Assembly: GCA_947591175.1 (NCBI GenBank) | Contig: CANQDB010000030.1 | Coordinates: 1 to 13,011 of the forward strand | Length of the DNA: 13,011 bases | Origin: an uncultured Bacilli bacterium | Lineage (GTDB): Bacteria > Bacillota_I > Bacilli_A > RF39 > UBA660 | Reading direction: 5' to 3' | In this document: in pieces, positions 1 through 7,367 of the stretch | How positions within the stretch are numbered: position 1 is the first letter of the stretch | Layout: the number at the start of each line of letters is the position of its first letter | Translations under genes and position numbers: made by a program | The notes under the pieces: model-generated | The model's database searches: none | What the model saw: only the letters and a program-made list of their open reading frames with translations | Told to the model about the DNA's origin: nothing

Positions 1-70
1 TAGTAATTGCAACACTTATTCTCAAAGTAAATACAACTCATGTGGTAAAAATTGCGTTTACTTTGAGAAT
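1..70. repeat. Repeat module copy 1 (two direct units plus one inverted unit)
   Basis: The window opens inside a module that recurs at 11620-11675 in the same orientation, with about 49 of the first 55 bases identical. It holds a partial unit (1-13), a full unit (19-38, TTCTCAAAGTAAATACAACT) and an inverted unit at 52-70. The arms 18-36 and 52-70 are reverse complements at 17 of 19 positions around a 15-nt spacer, so the DNA or RNA could fold into a long hairpin. There is no T-tract after it, so it does not look like an intrinsic terminator. It lies 30 bp upstream of the rny -35 box. It may be a relic of a mobile-element end or a protein-binding cluster. Confidence 0.75.
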
Positions 71-86
71 TAAGATATTCTTAATT
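68..86. repeat. Small AT palindrome upstream of the rny promoter
   Basis: AATTAAGA and TCTTAATT form a perfect 8-bp inverted repeat around a 3-nt centre, directly abutting the inverted repeat unit at 52-70. It contains almost only A/T, so the stem is weak. It could be a weak terminator for an upstream gene or simply part of the repeat module. Confidence 0.4.
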
Positions 87-100
87 TCCTCTAAAAAAAA

Positions 101-129
101 TTGACACTATAGTCTAGAACTTTTATAAT
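101..129 (+). promoter_or_regulatory. rny promoter (perfect consensus)
   Basis: TTGACA at 101-106 and TATAAT at 124-129 are separated by 17 bp. All 12 hexamer positions match the sigma-A/sigma-70 consensus with optimal spacing. The predicted start near 136 gives a leader of about 50 nt before the rny ATG at 189. Confidence 0.9.
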
Positions 130-188
130 ATAGTTAGGTGTTATAATTATGTAATTTAATTTAACATAGATAGAATGGAGGGATCCGA

Positions 189-1739
189 ATGGATTTATTT
201 TTCTCCATTTTGCTTGCTGTCGTTGGATTAGGAACTGGCTATGGTGTGAGTACTTTTGTTAATTCACGTAAGGAAAATAATGCTCGCAAAGTAGCAGAAG
301 ATATTATTGAGAAAGCGAAAAAAGATGCTGAGAAAGCTAAACGTGATTCCATTTTAGAACTTAAAGAAGAAAGTCATAAGTTGAAGATGGATACTGAACG
401 TGAAATTAAAGAGAAGAAAGCGGAATTAAAAGAATCCGAAGAACGTTTGATTCAACGTGAACACAATATTGATAAACGTGATGAAATGTATCAAAAAAGA
501 GAAGCAACGTTGGATGAACGTGATCAAAAATTGTTAGAAAAACAAAAAGAAATTCAAGACGAACAAGCAAAAGTGGAAGAGTTAAGACAAGAACAGCTTG
601 AGTTACTTGAAAAAATCTCAGGGTTAAGTAAAGAAAAAGCCCATGATTTAGTAATGAGTCGTGTGGAAGAAAACATGGCTCAAGAGATTTCACTTTATAT
701 TAAAGAACGTGAAAATGAAGCAAAATTAGAAGTCGATAAAAAGGCTAAAAATATGTTGGTTCTTTCGATGCAAAAGTATGCAGCGGATGTATCGAATGAG
801 CAAACTGTTACAGTTGTAACTTTACCGAACGATGAAATGAAAGGTCGGATTATCGGTCGTGAAGGAAGAAATATTAGAACGATCGAAGCAATTACGGGTG
901 TCGATTTGATTATCGATGATACTCCAGAAGCAGTCGTGTTATCAAGTTTTGATCCATTACGTCGCGAAATTGCTAGAGTTACTTTGGAAACACTTATCAA
1001 AGATGGAAGAATTCATCCAACTCGGATCGAAGAGTTGTACGATAAGGTCAGCAAAGAAATGAAAGAAAAAATTACCGAGTACGGAAACGATGCTTTGTTC
1101 CAATTAGGAATTACAAAAATCGATCCAGCATTAGTAGAAATTATCGGTAAACTACATTTCCGGACAAGTTTCGGTCAAAACGCACTCCAACATTCGATTG
1201 AGGTTGGTGAATTATCAGGAATTATCGCTAGCGAACTAGGTGAAAATGTGGCGCTTGCTAAAAGAGCAGGACTTTTACATGATATCGGTAAAGCAATCGA
1301 CCACGAAGTTGAAGGAAGTCACGTTGAAATCGGTGTCGACTTAGCGAAGAAATATCACGAAAACGAGACCGTTATCAATGCAATTGCTTCCCATCATGGT
1401 GATACGGAAGCCAAAAGTACGATTGCTGTTATCGTGGCAATTGCGGATAGTTTGTCAGCATCTCGTCCAGGAGCTAGAAATGATTCACTTGAAAACTACA
1501 TTAAACGTTTGGAGCAACTTGAACAAATCGGTAACGATATTCCAGGAATCGACAAGACTTATGCTCTTCAAGCAGGACGTGAATTAAGAGTAATCGTTAA
1601 ACCTGAAGAAGTAGATGATTTAACTTCACATAAGATTGCTCGGGATATCAAAGAGAAGATTGAGTCGACGATGCAATATCCTGGTACTATCAAAGTTACA
1701 GTTGTTAGAGAAACTAGGGCTCAAGAAGAAGCACGTTAG
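189..1739 (+). CDS. rny: Ribonuclease Y (membrane-anchored endoribonuclease)
   Basis: RNase Y is the endonuclease that starts turnover of many mRNAs in Firmicutes and acts at the inner face of the membrane. The 516-residue product has the full family layout and usual length: an N-terminal transmembrane segment (about 2-22), a long charged coiled coil (about 28-170), a KH RNA-binding domain with its GxxG loop (GRIIGREGRN, 219-228), and an HD phosphohydrolase domain with the HD pair at H364-D365 (LLHDIGKA), further likely metal ligands H335 and H402/H403, and a final conserved domain. The start is set by GGAGG at 177-181, 7 nt before the ATG. It has its own consensus promoter and a terminator at 1749-1782, so it is probably monocistronic. 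The ymdB gene that often follows rny is absent. Confidence 0.97.
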   Translation: MDLFFSILLAVVGLGTGYGVSTFVNSRKENNARKVAEDIIEKAKKDAEKAKRDSILELKEESHKLKMDTEREIKEKKAELKESEERLIQREHNIDKRDEMYQKREATLDERDQKLLEKQKEIQDEQAKVEELRQEQLELLEKISGLSKEKAHDLVMSRVEENMAQEISLYIKERENEAKLEVDKKAKNMLVLSMQKYAADVSNEQTVTVVTLPNDEMKGRIIGREGRNIRTIEAITGVDLIIDDTPEAVVLSSFDPLRREIARVTLETLIKDGRIHPTRIEELYDKVSKEMKEKITEYGNDALFQLGITKIDPALVEIIGKLHFRTSFGQNALQHSIEVGELSGIIASELGENVALAKRAGLLHDIGKAIDHEVEGSHVEIGVDLAKKYHENETVINAIASHHGDTEAKSTIAVIVAIADSLSASRPGARNDSLENYIKRLEQLEQIGNDIPGIDKTYALQAGRELRVIVKPEEVDDLTSHKIARDIKEKIESTMQYPGTIKVTVVRETRAQEEAR

Positions 1740-1748
1740 TTGTAATTT

Positions 1749-1782
1749 AAGCGGAAGACAAAAAAGTTTTTTCGCTTTTTAT
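1749..1782 (+). terminator. Terminator of rny
   Basis: AAGCG (1749-1753) pairs with CGCTT (1773-1777). The stem extends inward through A-T and G-U pairs to about 10 bp, and a T-tract follows at 1776-1780. It begins 9 bases after the rny stop codon. Confidence 0.75.
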
Positions 1783-1804
1783 ATGTTTAAAATTGTATCA
1801 TTTA

Positions 1805-1833
1805 TTGCAATTTAAAAAGTTTATTCTTATAAT
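1805..1833 (+). promoter_or_regulatory. Promoter of the 1858-3691 unit
   Basis: TTGCAA (1805-1810) and TATAAT (1828-1833) are 17 bp apart. The expected transcription start is near 1840, exactly at the first in-frame ATG. This argues that translation begins instead at the second ATG (1858), which has an AAGG SD at 1849-1852. Confidence 0.8.
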
Positions 1834-1857
1834 AAATTTATGGGGGACAAGGTTGTT

Positions 1858-2106
1858 ATGGCAGTAGAAGATTTAAGTGTGACTATTCGTCGCACAATTT
1901 ATAATGATTATCAAAATTTAAAGGAACAAAATCCTAATAGTTCACGAGAAGAAATACTAAAATTACTTCATCAAGAGTTTGTGACAACTTCTATTATTGA
2001 GTATGAAACTTATTTGGAGCAAATTGGGATACTTGTTTTCGACTATTATGTAAAATATAAAAATTTTGTTACTGATGATGACTTCATCTGGATTTTTGAA
2101 AGTTAA
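1858..2106 (+). CDS. Unrecognised protein, probable 5' part of an interrupted gene
   Basis: I do not recognise a family. The 82-residue product (from M-A-V-E-D-L) is predicted largely helical, is rich in acidic and aromatic residues, and shows no signal peptide or membrane span. The ATG at 1858 is preferred over the in-frame ATG at 1840 because 1840 coincides with the predicted transcription start and has no SD, while AAGG lies 5 nt before 1858. The frame ends at TAA 2104-2106, but the same frame reopens at once and runs to 2781. Without this one stop, the gene would encode about 307 residues, close to the 301 of the next gene. I infer a nonsense mutation, a sequencing error or a recoded stop; a genuine small protein is possible. 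Confidence 0.6.
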   Translation: MAVEDLSVTIRRTIYNDYQNLKEQNPNSSREEILKLLHQEFVTTSIIEYETYLEQIGILVFDYYVKYKNFVTDDDFIWIFES

Positions 2107-2112
2107 GCAAAT

Positions 2113-2781
2113 TTGGAAACTATCGGTTCATTTTTCTTAGATGAACGAGATGGTACGAGTCTATTTACATTGTTAATAGATCCACTTATCGATTCTTATG
2201 ACGAAGATTATTCTTTCGAATATTTTCATGAACTTTATCAAAATAATCCGCATACTATAGAAGAATTTACTAAAATATATCATCCGGACTCTGATAGTTT
2301 TCTTTCTTTATATCATAGTTATTGTGAAAGACTTAAAAAAATTGATACTTTTGAGGCTCTCGATGTTTCAAATGTCTATGATTTTTTTCTTGCTTATCAA
2401 GTACTAGCGTTATCTTTGCATAATAAAAGTGATGCTCTTGACCAAGCTTATTTTAAATTTGATCATTATAAGGATATAGATCCAGTTAAAAGAAGTCAAT
2501 TTCTTCCTTCCTTGTTGATGTTTTATTATTCTTATACTAAAGAATTAGAGGAAAATGAAATGTCTCTTTCGACGGATAATCTTGACTTGTTATCCCTTTG
2601 TGAAAATCAACCGATCCACCAGGTTTTCGAAGTTTTAAACGAGGACGAAAATATGCCGTATGTGAACTTAATTCTTAAAACTTTTTTGGAACATTACGAG
2701 GGCGAAATGGTCGTATCTAGTTCCGATAAGAGAGTTAAAAGTTACGTGAAACAATTCCAAGACAAGTTGAGAGAAGGTTGA
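2113..2781 (+). CDS. Unrecognised protein, probable 3' part of the same interrupted gene
   Basis: This is an open frame of up to 222 codons in the same phase as 1858-2106, separated from it only by TAA and two sense codons. As an independent gene it would need a TTG start at 2113 with no clear SD, whereas every other gene in the window starts with ATG and nearly all have an SD. The protein is acidic and aromatic, apparently helical and soluble, with no motif I can name. Its end (YVKQFQDKLREG) loosely resembles the end of the next gene product (FVKKFQ), hinting at paralogy. It ends in TGA 4 bp before the next ATG. It is best read as the C-terminal three quarters of a gene split by the stop at 2104-2106. 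Confidence 0.6.
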   Translation: METIGSFFLDERDGTSLFTLLIDPLIDSYDEDYSFEYFHELYQNNPHTIEEFTKIYHPDSDSFLSLYHSYCERLKKIDTFEALDVSNVYDFFLAYQVLALSLHNKSDALDQAYFKFDHYKDIDPVKRSQFLPSLLMFYYSYTKELEENEMSLSTDNLDLLSLCENQPIHQVFEVLNEDENMPYVNLILKTFLEHYEGEMVVSSSDKRVKSYVKQFQDKLREG

Positions 2782-2785
2782 TTTT

Positions 2786-3691
2786 ATGGAACAAGTATCT
2801 TATTTTGATATGGTTTATCATCGCCTTATGCAAGATTATGGCAAAACATCTTTACAAGATTATCCTTGTGTTGAAGGAATTGTTACTAATCTTGTAAATT
2901 CTCAATATGATGTTGAAAGACAAGAAGATGTATCTGATATTATTCGTTTGATGGCTTTAAAATATTACTTGTACTTTTTTGACCAGGACGAAGATTACAT
3001 AAATTCTTTAATTTTGTATCATGAACCTGAAGAATTTGTGGCGATTGCCTTAGAAGATACAGCAATTTTATCGACTTTGGTGCAAAATGAAATAAAGTGT
3101 TACAGCGAAGAAGAACCATTTCCTTATGAATTATTGGATTCTTTTGTTACTTCTCAACTTGATTCCGATTGGTACCAGACTGGACTTGATTTATATCGAG
3201 CTTATCACCCTTTTTATGAACAAGAAAATAAAGCCTATGCTCATTGGAAGAGAAATCGTAATGTCCAAGCGAAGATGATGGAAACGTCAATCGATCATTT
3301 TCTCTCATTTTATCTATTTGGCAAAAATTATTTGGAAAAAGAGGGAAGCCTCTTCGAAACTGTGCAAATCCTTTCCGATAAATTGGAAGATTTGGCGGGA
3401 AATAACTATCCACTTTATGAAAAATGTGCTATAGATCTTTTGACTACTTACTATACTATTTACAAATATCGTCTTCTTGCTCACAGTCCTATAAATGAAG
3501 TTAGGTCTAAACTCGTCTTAGATATGGAAATGATGTCCAAGGATAATTTACTTTCTTTAGTTAGATACGATGAAGATACGAGGAAATTATTGTTCGAAGG
3601 TGTTTTAAAAGATTACGATATTGTAGAGTACAGTCAAATGGAAAACAAAATCGAACCCTATACCCATACTTTTGTTAAAAAATTCCAATAG
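2786..3691 (+). CDS. Unrecognised acidic, aromatic-rich protein
   Basis: This 301-residue protein has no family I can assign. It is rich in Asp/Glu and Tyr/Phe and looks all-helical and cytoplasmic, with no signal peptide, no membrane segment, and no nucleotide-binding or catalytic motif. The start is well supported: AGAAGG lies 8 nt before the ATG, inside the end of the upstream frame, with a 4-bp gap that indicates translational coupling. It is the last gene of the unit that begins at the 1805-1833 promoter and ends at the hairpin at 3692-3719. The size and C-terminal residues resemble the reconstructed upstream gene, so the two may be diverged duplicates; this is tentative. Confidence 0.8.
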   Translation: MEQVSYFDMVYHRLMQDYGKTSLQDYPCVEGIVTNLVNSQYDVERQEDVSDIIRLMALKYYLYFFDQDEDYINSLILYHEPEEFVAIALEDTAILSTLVQNEIKCYSEEEPFPYELLDSFVTSQLDSDWYQTGLDLYRAYHPFYEQENKAYAHWKRNRNVQAKMMETSIDHFLSFYLFGKNYLEKEGSLFETVQILSDKLEDLAGNNYPLYEKCAIDLLTTYYTIYKYRLLAHSPINEVRSKLVLDMEMMSKDNLLSLVRYDEDTRKLLFEGVLKDYDIVEYSQMENKIEPYTHTFVKKFQ

Positions 3692-3719
3692 AAAACCTGT
3701 TTTAGTGAACAGGTTTTTT
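3692..3719. terminator. Shared convergent terminator
   Basis: AAAACCTGTT (3692-3701) and AACAGGTTTT (3708-3717) form a perfect 10-bp stem with a 6-nt loop, followed on the plus strand by a T-tract. It starts 1 base after the stop of the 2786-3691 gene. On the minus strand it contains the last codons and stop of the RNase J gene and has a shorter T-tail (TTTTC). It is therefore a good plus-strand terminator and a plausible but weaker minus-strand one. Confidence 0.85.
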
Positions 3720-5384
3720 GATATCTAAAATTACTGGTAAAATAATTGGTCTTCTTCCGGTTAATTCCTGAATAAAGGGGATTAACTCTTGGATGACAGT
3801 AGCTTTTAAATCGCTGTAACTTAAATTGTGCGATAGACCATTATTTATAATATCCATGGCTTGATTTTCGATTTTGTGAATAATTTCTTCGTTTTCATTT
3901 ACTAAGATGAAACCACGGGTTGTAATGTTTGGTTTTATTAAAAGTTCTCTAGTAACGAAATTGATGTTAGCAATGACAACTAAGATACCATCGCTTGACA
4001 TAATCTTTCTGTCTCTGATAACGGCACTTCCAATTTCACCAATTCTATTACCATCCACATAGACGTCTCCAGCAGGAACAGTCTCGCTAGATTTCGTGAT
4101 GACATGATTTTTTAAAGTTAAAATATCACCATTCATAATGACGAAGGTATTTTCTTTTGGAATATCACATTCGACTCCGAGGTTAGCATGTCTTTTTAAC
4201 ATTCGATAGTCGCCGTGGAAAGGCATTAGATACTTCGGACTTATCAAACGAATCATTAATTTTAGTTCTTCTTGGTTGGCGTGTCCTGAAGTGTGTAATT
4301 CCGATAAAGACGTATTCGTAAATACTTTGACACCTTTTAAATAAAGTTTGTTGATTGTTCGAGAAATACTTAAAGCGTTTCCAGGAATTGGGCTAGATGA
4401 AAAGATAACGATATCATCAGGTCTTAATTTTATTTGTTTGTGACTACCATCGGCAATACGTGATAGAGCAGCCAGTGGTTCACCTTGACTTCCGGTACAA
4501 AGTAAGCATACTTCGCCGGGTTTTAAGTGATTTGCTTCCTCAGGAGTGATAATTAACTCCTTATGGTCAATGTAACCACCATTAATCGATATTTGAATAT
4601 TATTTTCCATCGAACGACCGAATACACAAATCTTGCGATTATGTTTATAACAAGTCTCGACGATGTGCTTCAAACGGTAAATGTTCGAAGCAAATGTCGC
4701 AATAATAATTCTATTAGTCGTGTATTTATCAAAAATATCGGATAGAGCATTATCGACTTTAGATTCACTTATTGACATTCCTTCATTTAAGGCGTTAGTA
4801 CTATCACTAATCAGTAAATCGACACCCCGTTTACCAATTTCTGCCATCTTGTGGAGATCTGCCATCGGACCGATTGGGGTTAAATCGAATTTAAAGTCTC
4901 CGGTTGTGACAATTGTTCCATCTTCGGTAGTAACGGCAATACCATGCGAATCGGGAATCGAGTGGGTCGTTCTAAAAAATTCTACTTCGATTGAATTTAG
5001 TTTTAGTTTGGTTTGGTCGGTATAGACGAATAAATTATCATAACGAATGTTACGATCTTCTAGTTTTAAAGCAATTAACTCTTTAGCTTGGTTGGGGGCA
5101 TAAATAGCCGGAATATTAACCGTTTGTAAAAGAAACGGAATTCCCCCAATATGATCCTCATGTCCGTGCGTAATAATTAAAGCTCTAATTTTATCTTCAT
5201 TCTCTTTCAAAAAAGTAAAATCTGGTAAAACGTAATCGACTCCTAAAAGTTCTCCTTCGGGAAAACGAATTCCTGCATCTAAAATTACGATATCGTCTTT
5301 ATGCATTACACAATACATATTTTTTCCGACTTCGCCCAAACCTCCTAAAACAATAATCTTTGTTTCATTTGGTTCATTGTTCAT
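3702..5384 (-). CDS. rnj: Ribonuclease J-family nuclease (beta-CASP metallo-beta-lactamase fold)
   Basis: RNase J is a 5'-to-3' exonuclease/endonuclease central to mRNA decay and rRNA maturation. The product (560 aa from the chosen start, typical of the family) shows the metallo-beta-lactamase metal site HGHEDH (73-78), H141/H147, TGDFKFD with D163, the beta-CASP motif HTSGHA (364-369) and H390 in PFHGDYRM. The C-terminal domain ends with KKPVH. An in-frame ATG at 5417 would add 11 residues but has no SD. The ATG at 5384 places GGLGEVGKN at the distance seen in known RNase J1. An AAAGGAG lies upstream of 5384, though with a long spacing of about 15 nt, so the start remains slightly uncertain. 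I cannot tell J1 from J2. The last codons lie inside the terminator at 3692-3719. Confidence 0.95.
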   Translation of the reverse strand: MNNEPNETKIIVLGGLGEVGKNMYCVMHKDDIVILDAGIRFPEGELLGVDYVLPDFTFLKENEDKIRALIITHGHEDHIGGIPFLLQTVNIPAIYAPNQAKELIALKLEDRNIRYDNLFVYTDQTKLKLNSIEVEFFRTTHSIPDSHGIAVTTEDGTIVTTGDFKFDLTPIGPMADLHKMAEIGKRGVDLLISDSTNALNEGMSISESKVDNALSDIFDKYTTNRIIIATFASNIYRLKHIVETCYKHNRKICVFGRSMENNIQISINGGYIDHKELIITPEEANHLKPGEVCLLCTGSQGEPLAALSRIADGSHKQIKLRPDDIVIFSSSPIPGNALSISRTINKLYLKGVKVFTNTSLSELHTSGHANQEELKLMIRLISPKYLMPFHGDYRMLKRHANLGVECDIPKENTFVIMNGDILTLKNHVITKSSETVPAGDVYVDGNRIGEIGSAVIRDRKIMSSDGILVVIANINFVTRELLIKPNITTRGFILVNENEEIIHKIENQAMDIINNGLSHNLSYSDLKATVIQELIPFIQELTGRRPIILPVILDIKKPVH

Positions 5385-5441
5385 AATAATTCTAAAAAAC
5401 TCCTTTCTTTTGTTCATAGTTAAAAGAACTAACCGTACTTG

Positions 5442-5470
5442 ATTATACGCTTGTTTCTTTCTTTTGTCTA
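5442..5470 (-). promoter_or_regulatory. Promoter of the RNase J gene
   Basis: Read on the minus strand, TAGACA (5470-5465) and TATAAT (5447-5442) are 17 bp apart. The predicted start near 5435 gives a leader of about 50 nt before the ATG at 5384. The promoter sits in the 63-bp gap after the upstream gene, so rnj can be expressed separately; read-through from upstream is also possible because I see no terminator between them. Confidence 0.75.
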
Positions 5471-5480
5471 TCCCTAAAAA

Positions 5481-6299
5481 TTACTTACAGTGTGAAATTC
5501 TATGAGGATTAGTTAAATCATTTACAATTCTTTTTACATATGGTTTTGATTCTTGTTCAAAGTCTTTAATAAGAGGCCTTCCGTATTGATATCTAGCGAA
5601 AGTTTCTTGAGTAATTTCTTCAATTTGTCCATAAGGTAGAGGTGTTTGCTTGCTACTTTGGTCAAATTGAAAAATTTTCGCTGCTACTTCTTCCTTGGTA
5701 TTACCATTAATAGCTATATCTCCATATGGACAATAAACAAATGCAGGATAAGACTCGTCGTATGGTAACATCGTACGATTAGCCCCAAAATAACTAAAAA
5801 TATTATTATATATATCGTTTATATAATCGATTCCTAAATAGTTTATGGTATTTACATGATGAGTTCCAGTTTCAAATGGATTTATTTTTTTCGATGCATC
5901 CATACAAGAAGTGGAGTCCCCTTGAAGACCTAATTGATTAAAAATATCTTCATGAAGTTTGGCAACATGCCTACAACAAGCGTTTCCTAATAATACTTGG
6001 GCTCCTCTTAAGATGGTACGATGTCCTTTATCATCAACATCATCTTGATGATTAAAAGATCCTGAATAGGATAGAACTCCTTCAGTAATTAACCACTCGA
6101 TTACGTAAGAATAACTTATACTATTTTGGGGTAATCCTAACTCTTTGACAAGTTTGGCAGTTTGTTTTATTAAATATAAGTAAATGTCAATTGTATCTCT
6201 AAAGTAATATATTTCTTCATTTTTTATTTGTCTTTCAACTTTACTTAATTTTTCGATGTCTTCGAGACTAGTAACTTTTTTTGTGCTTGTATTATTCAT
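5481..6299 (-). CDS. Putative transglutaminase-like Cys-His-Asp protein, paralogue A
   Basis: This 272-residue protein is a full-length paralogue of the gene just upstream (7207 to 6338). Shared blocks in order are ELGLPQNSISYSYVI, ACCRH (C109-R110-H111) followed by LHEDIFNQLGL, HHVNTINY (H147, N150), D162, CPYGDI (190-195), FDQSSK, and ETFARY near the C-terminus. A Cys at the start of a helix followed by R-H, then HxxN and then Asp is the layout of the transglutaminase/papain-like Cys-His-Asp triad. That assignment is inference; I do not recognise a named family. No signal peptide or membrane span is seen, so it is probably cytoplasmic. AAAGGGGG lies 10 nt upstream of the ATG. The 38-bp gap to the upstream gene suggests one operon. 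Confidence 0.8.
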   Translation of the reverse strand: MNNTSTKKVTSLEDIEKLSKVERQIKNEEIYYFRDTIDIYLYLIKQTAKLVKELGLPQNSISYSYVIEWLITEGVLSYSGSFNHQDDVDDKGHRTILRGAQVLLGNACCRHVAKLHEDIFNQLGLQGDSTSCMDASKKINPFETGTHHVNTINYLGIDYINDIYNNIFSYFGANRTMLPYDESYPAFVYCPYGDIAINGNTKEEVAAKIFQFDQSSKQTPLPYGQIEEITQETFARYQYGRPLIKDFEQESKPYVKRIVNDLTNPHRISHCK

Positions 6300-6337
6300 T
6301 AAAGATTATCCCCCTTTCTTTTTATGTAACATTTAAC

Positions 6338-7207
6338 TTAACTATTTAACTTCTTTATATATGATTTCATTTCACTTTGCATATCTTTTACTTTAGGCTT
6401 CATTTTGTCGTAACGTGAGTATGTTTCTAGCATAATTTCATTTAATTCATTTATATTTATTGGTTCTTTTTTACTACTTTGATGAAATATACTTGTTTGT
6501 TTTATAATGCCCCAGTAAGTTTTATTATCAAAAACAATATCTCCAAAAGGAGTGTAATATAGTAACTTTAGTGAGGTATCACCATAAACTTCTAAGGTTA
6601 CTCCATCAATAAAATGATAAAAACGTCTATTGATAGTATCGTATCCCATTTGGCAATCTTGATAATTTATGACATTGATACGATGATTTCCACATCCATA
6701 ATTTATTAAGTGATTTTCTTTTTGGGTTGAACAAGAAAGAATGTCACTTGGAATACCTAGTTCTTTGTAAATATCTTGATGAAGGATTCCAGCATGTCTA
6801 CAAGATGCATAACCACGGGTAACTTGAATACCCAAATAGTTACCATGATAAGTTAACTTACTATCATCCATAGTTCTTTCAAAATGACCATTCATCGAAA
6901 AGAATCCATCTCTTAAGAGAATACCTATTATGTGTGAATAACTAATATTATTATTTGGTAAACCTATTTCCTTTATAAGAGGAGTTACAAGATGAATTAA
7001 TTGTTTATAAGTAGATATTTGTTCGAAGTTTTTTTCATAATCTTCACGAACCATTCTATTGTTAACTTTTTTCCATGTTGTAACTAATTCTTGAGCTGTT
7101 TTATTTTCTTGTTCTTTTACACCTGTATTGATAGAACAGGTTTTCCACTCTTTATGTATTTGATATAGTATTTCCAGTAATGTCCGATTTTCTATTCTTA
7201 ACTCCAT
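6338..7207 (-). CDS. Putative transglutaminase-like Cys-His-Asp protein, paralogue B
   Basis: The product is 289 aa from the chosen ATG at 7207. An in-frame ATG at 7264 would add 19 residues, but it lies in the -35 box of the promoter; the ATG at 7207 has GAGGG 7 nt upstream. Blocks matching paralogue A are EIGLPNNNISYSHII, ASCRH (C136-R137-H138) with LHQDIYKELGI, NHRINVINY (H175, N178), GYD (D190), TPFGDI (219-224), HQSSKKEP and ETYSRY. The candidate triad C136/H175/D190 aligns with C109/H147/D162 of A. The N-terminal ~60 residues are specific to this copy. A cysteine-dependent enzyme (protease-, amidase- or crosslinking-like) is my inference; its substrate is unknown. It is the first gene of a probable two-gene operon. 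Confidence 0.8.
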   Translation of the reverse strand: MELRIENRTLLEILYQIHKEWKTCSINTGVKEQENKTAQELVTTWKKVNNRMVREDYEKNFEQISTYKQLIHLVTPLIKEIGLPNNNISYSHIIGILLRDGFFSMNGHFERTMDDSKLTYHGNYLGIQVTRGYASCRHAGILHQDIYKELGIPSDILSCSTQKENHLINYGCGNHRINVINYQDCQMGYDTINRRFYHFIDGVTLEVYGDTSLKLLYYTPFGDIVFDNKTYWGIIKQTSIFHQSSKKEPININELNEIMLETYSRYDKMKPKVKDMQSEMKSYIKKLNS

Positions 7208-7235
7208 TTTTATTCCCTCTTTATAAAGTGGTCCT

Positions 7236-7264
7236 ATTATAGCACAAAACGCTTGAAAAGTCAA
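7236..7264 (-). promoter_or_regulatory. Promoter of the Cys-His-Asp paralogue pair
   Basis: On the minus strand, TTGACT (7264-7259) and TATAAT (7241-7236) are separated by 17 bp, with an extended -10 TG one base before TATAAT. It is divergent from the ftsY promoter, with 42 bp between the two -35 boxes. Confidence 0.85.
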
Positions 7265-7306
7265 TTTAAATGGGTGCTTTTATTTGCAAATTTATGTTGT
7301 TTTAAA

Positions 7307-7335
7307 TTGATTATTCTATTTCGATACGATATAAT
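7307..7335 (+). promoter_or_regulatory. Promoter of the ftsY-ylxM-herA operon
   Basis: TTGATT (7307-7312) and TATAAT (7330-7335) are 17 bp apart. The predicted start near 7342 leaves a leader of about 26 nt before the ftsY ATG. Confidence 0.8.
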
Positions 7336-7367
7336 ATTTAGTGTATTAGACTTGATGAGGAGGGCTT

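Noticed and set aside
1840..1842. ATG at 1840 as the start of the first unknown gene
   Set aside because: It coincides with the predicted transcription start and has no SD; the ATG at 1858 has AAGG at proper spacing.
4563..5025. Plus-strand open frames opposite the RNase J gene
   Set aside because: They are antisense shadows of a strongly conserved gene, with no SD or family signature.
7121..7146. Hairpin ACCTGT...ACAGGT followed by TTTTCC on the plus strand, resembling the 3692-3719 terminator stem
   Set aside because: It lies inside the coding sequence of the minus-strand gene, has only a 6-bp stem and four Ts, and no plus-strand gene ends there.
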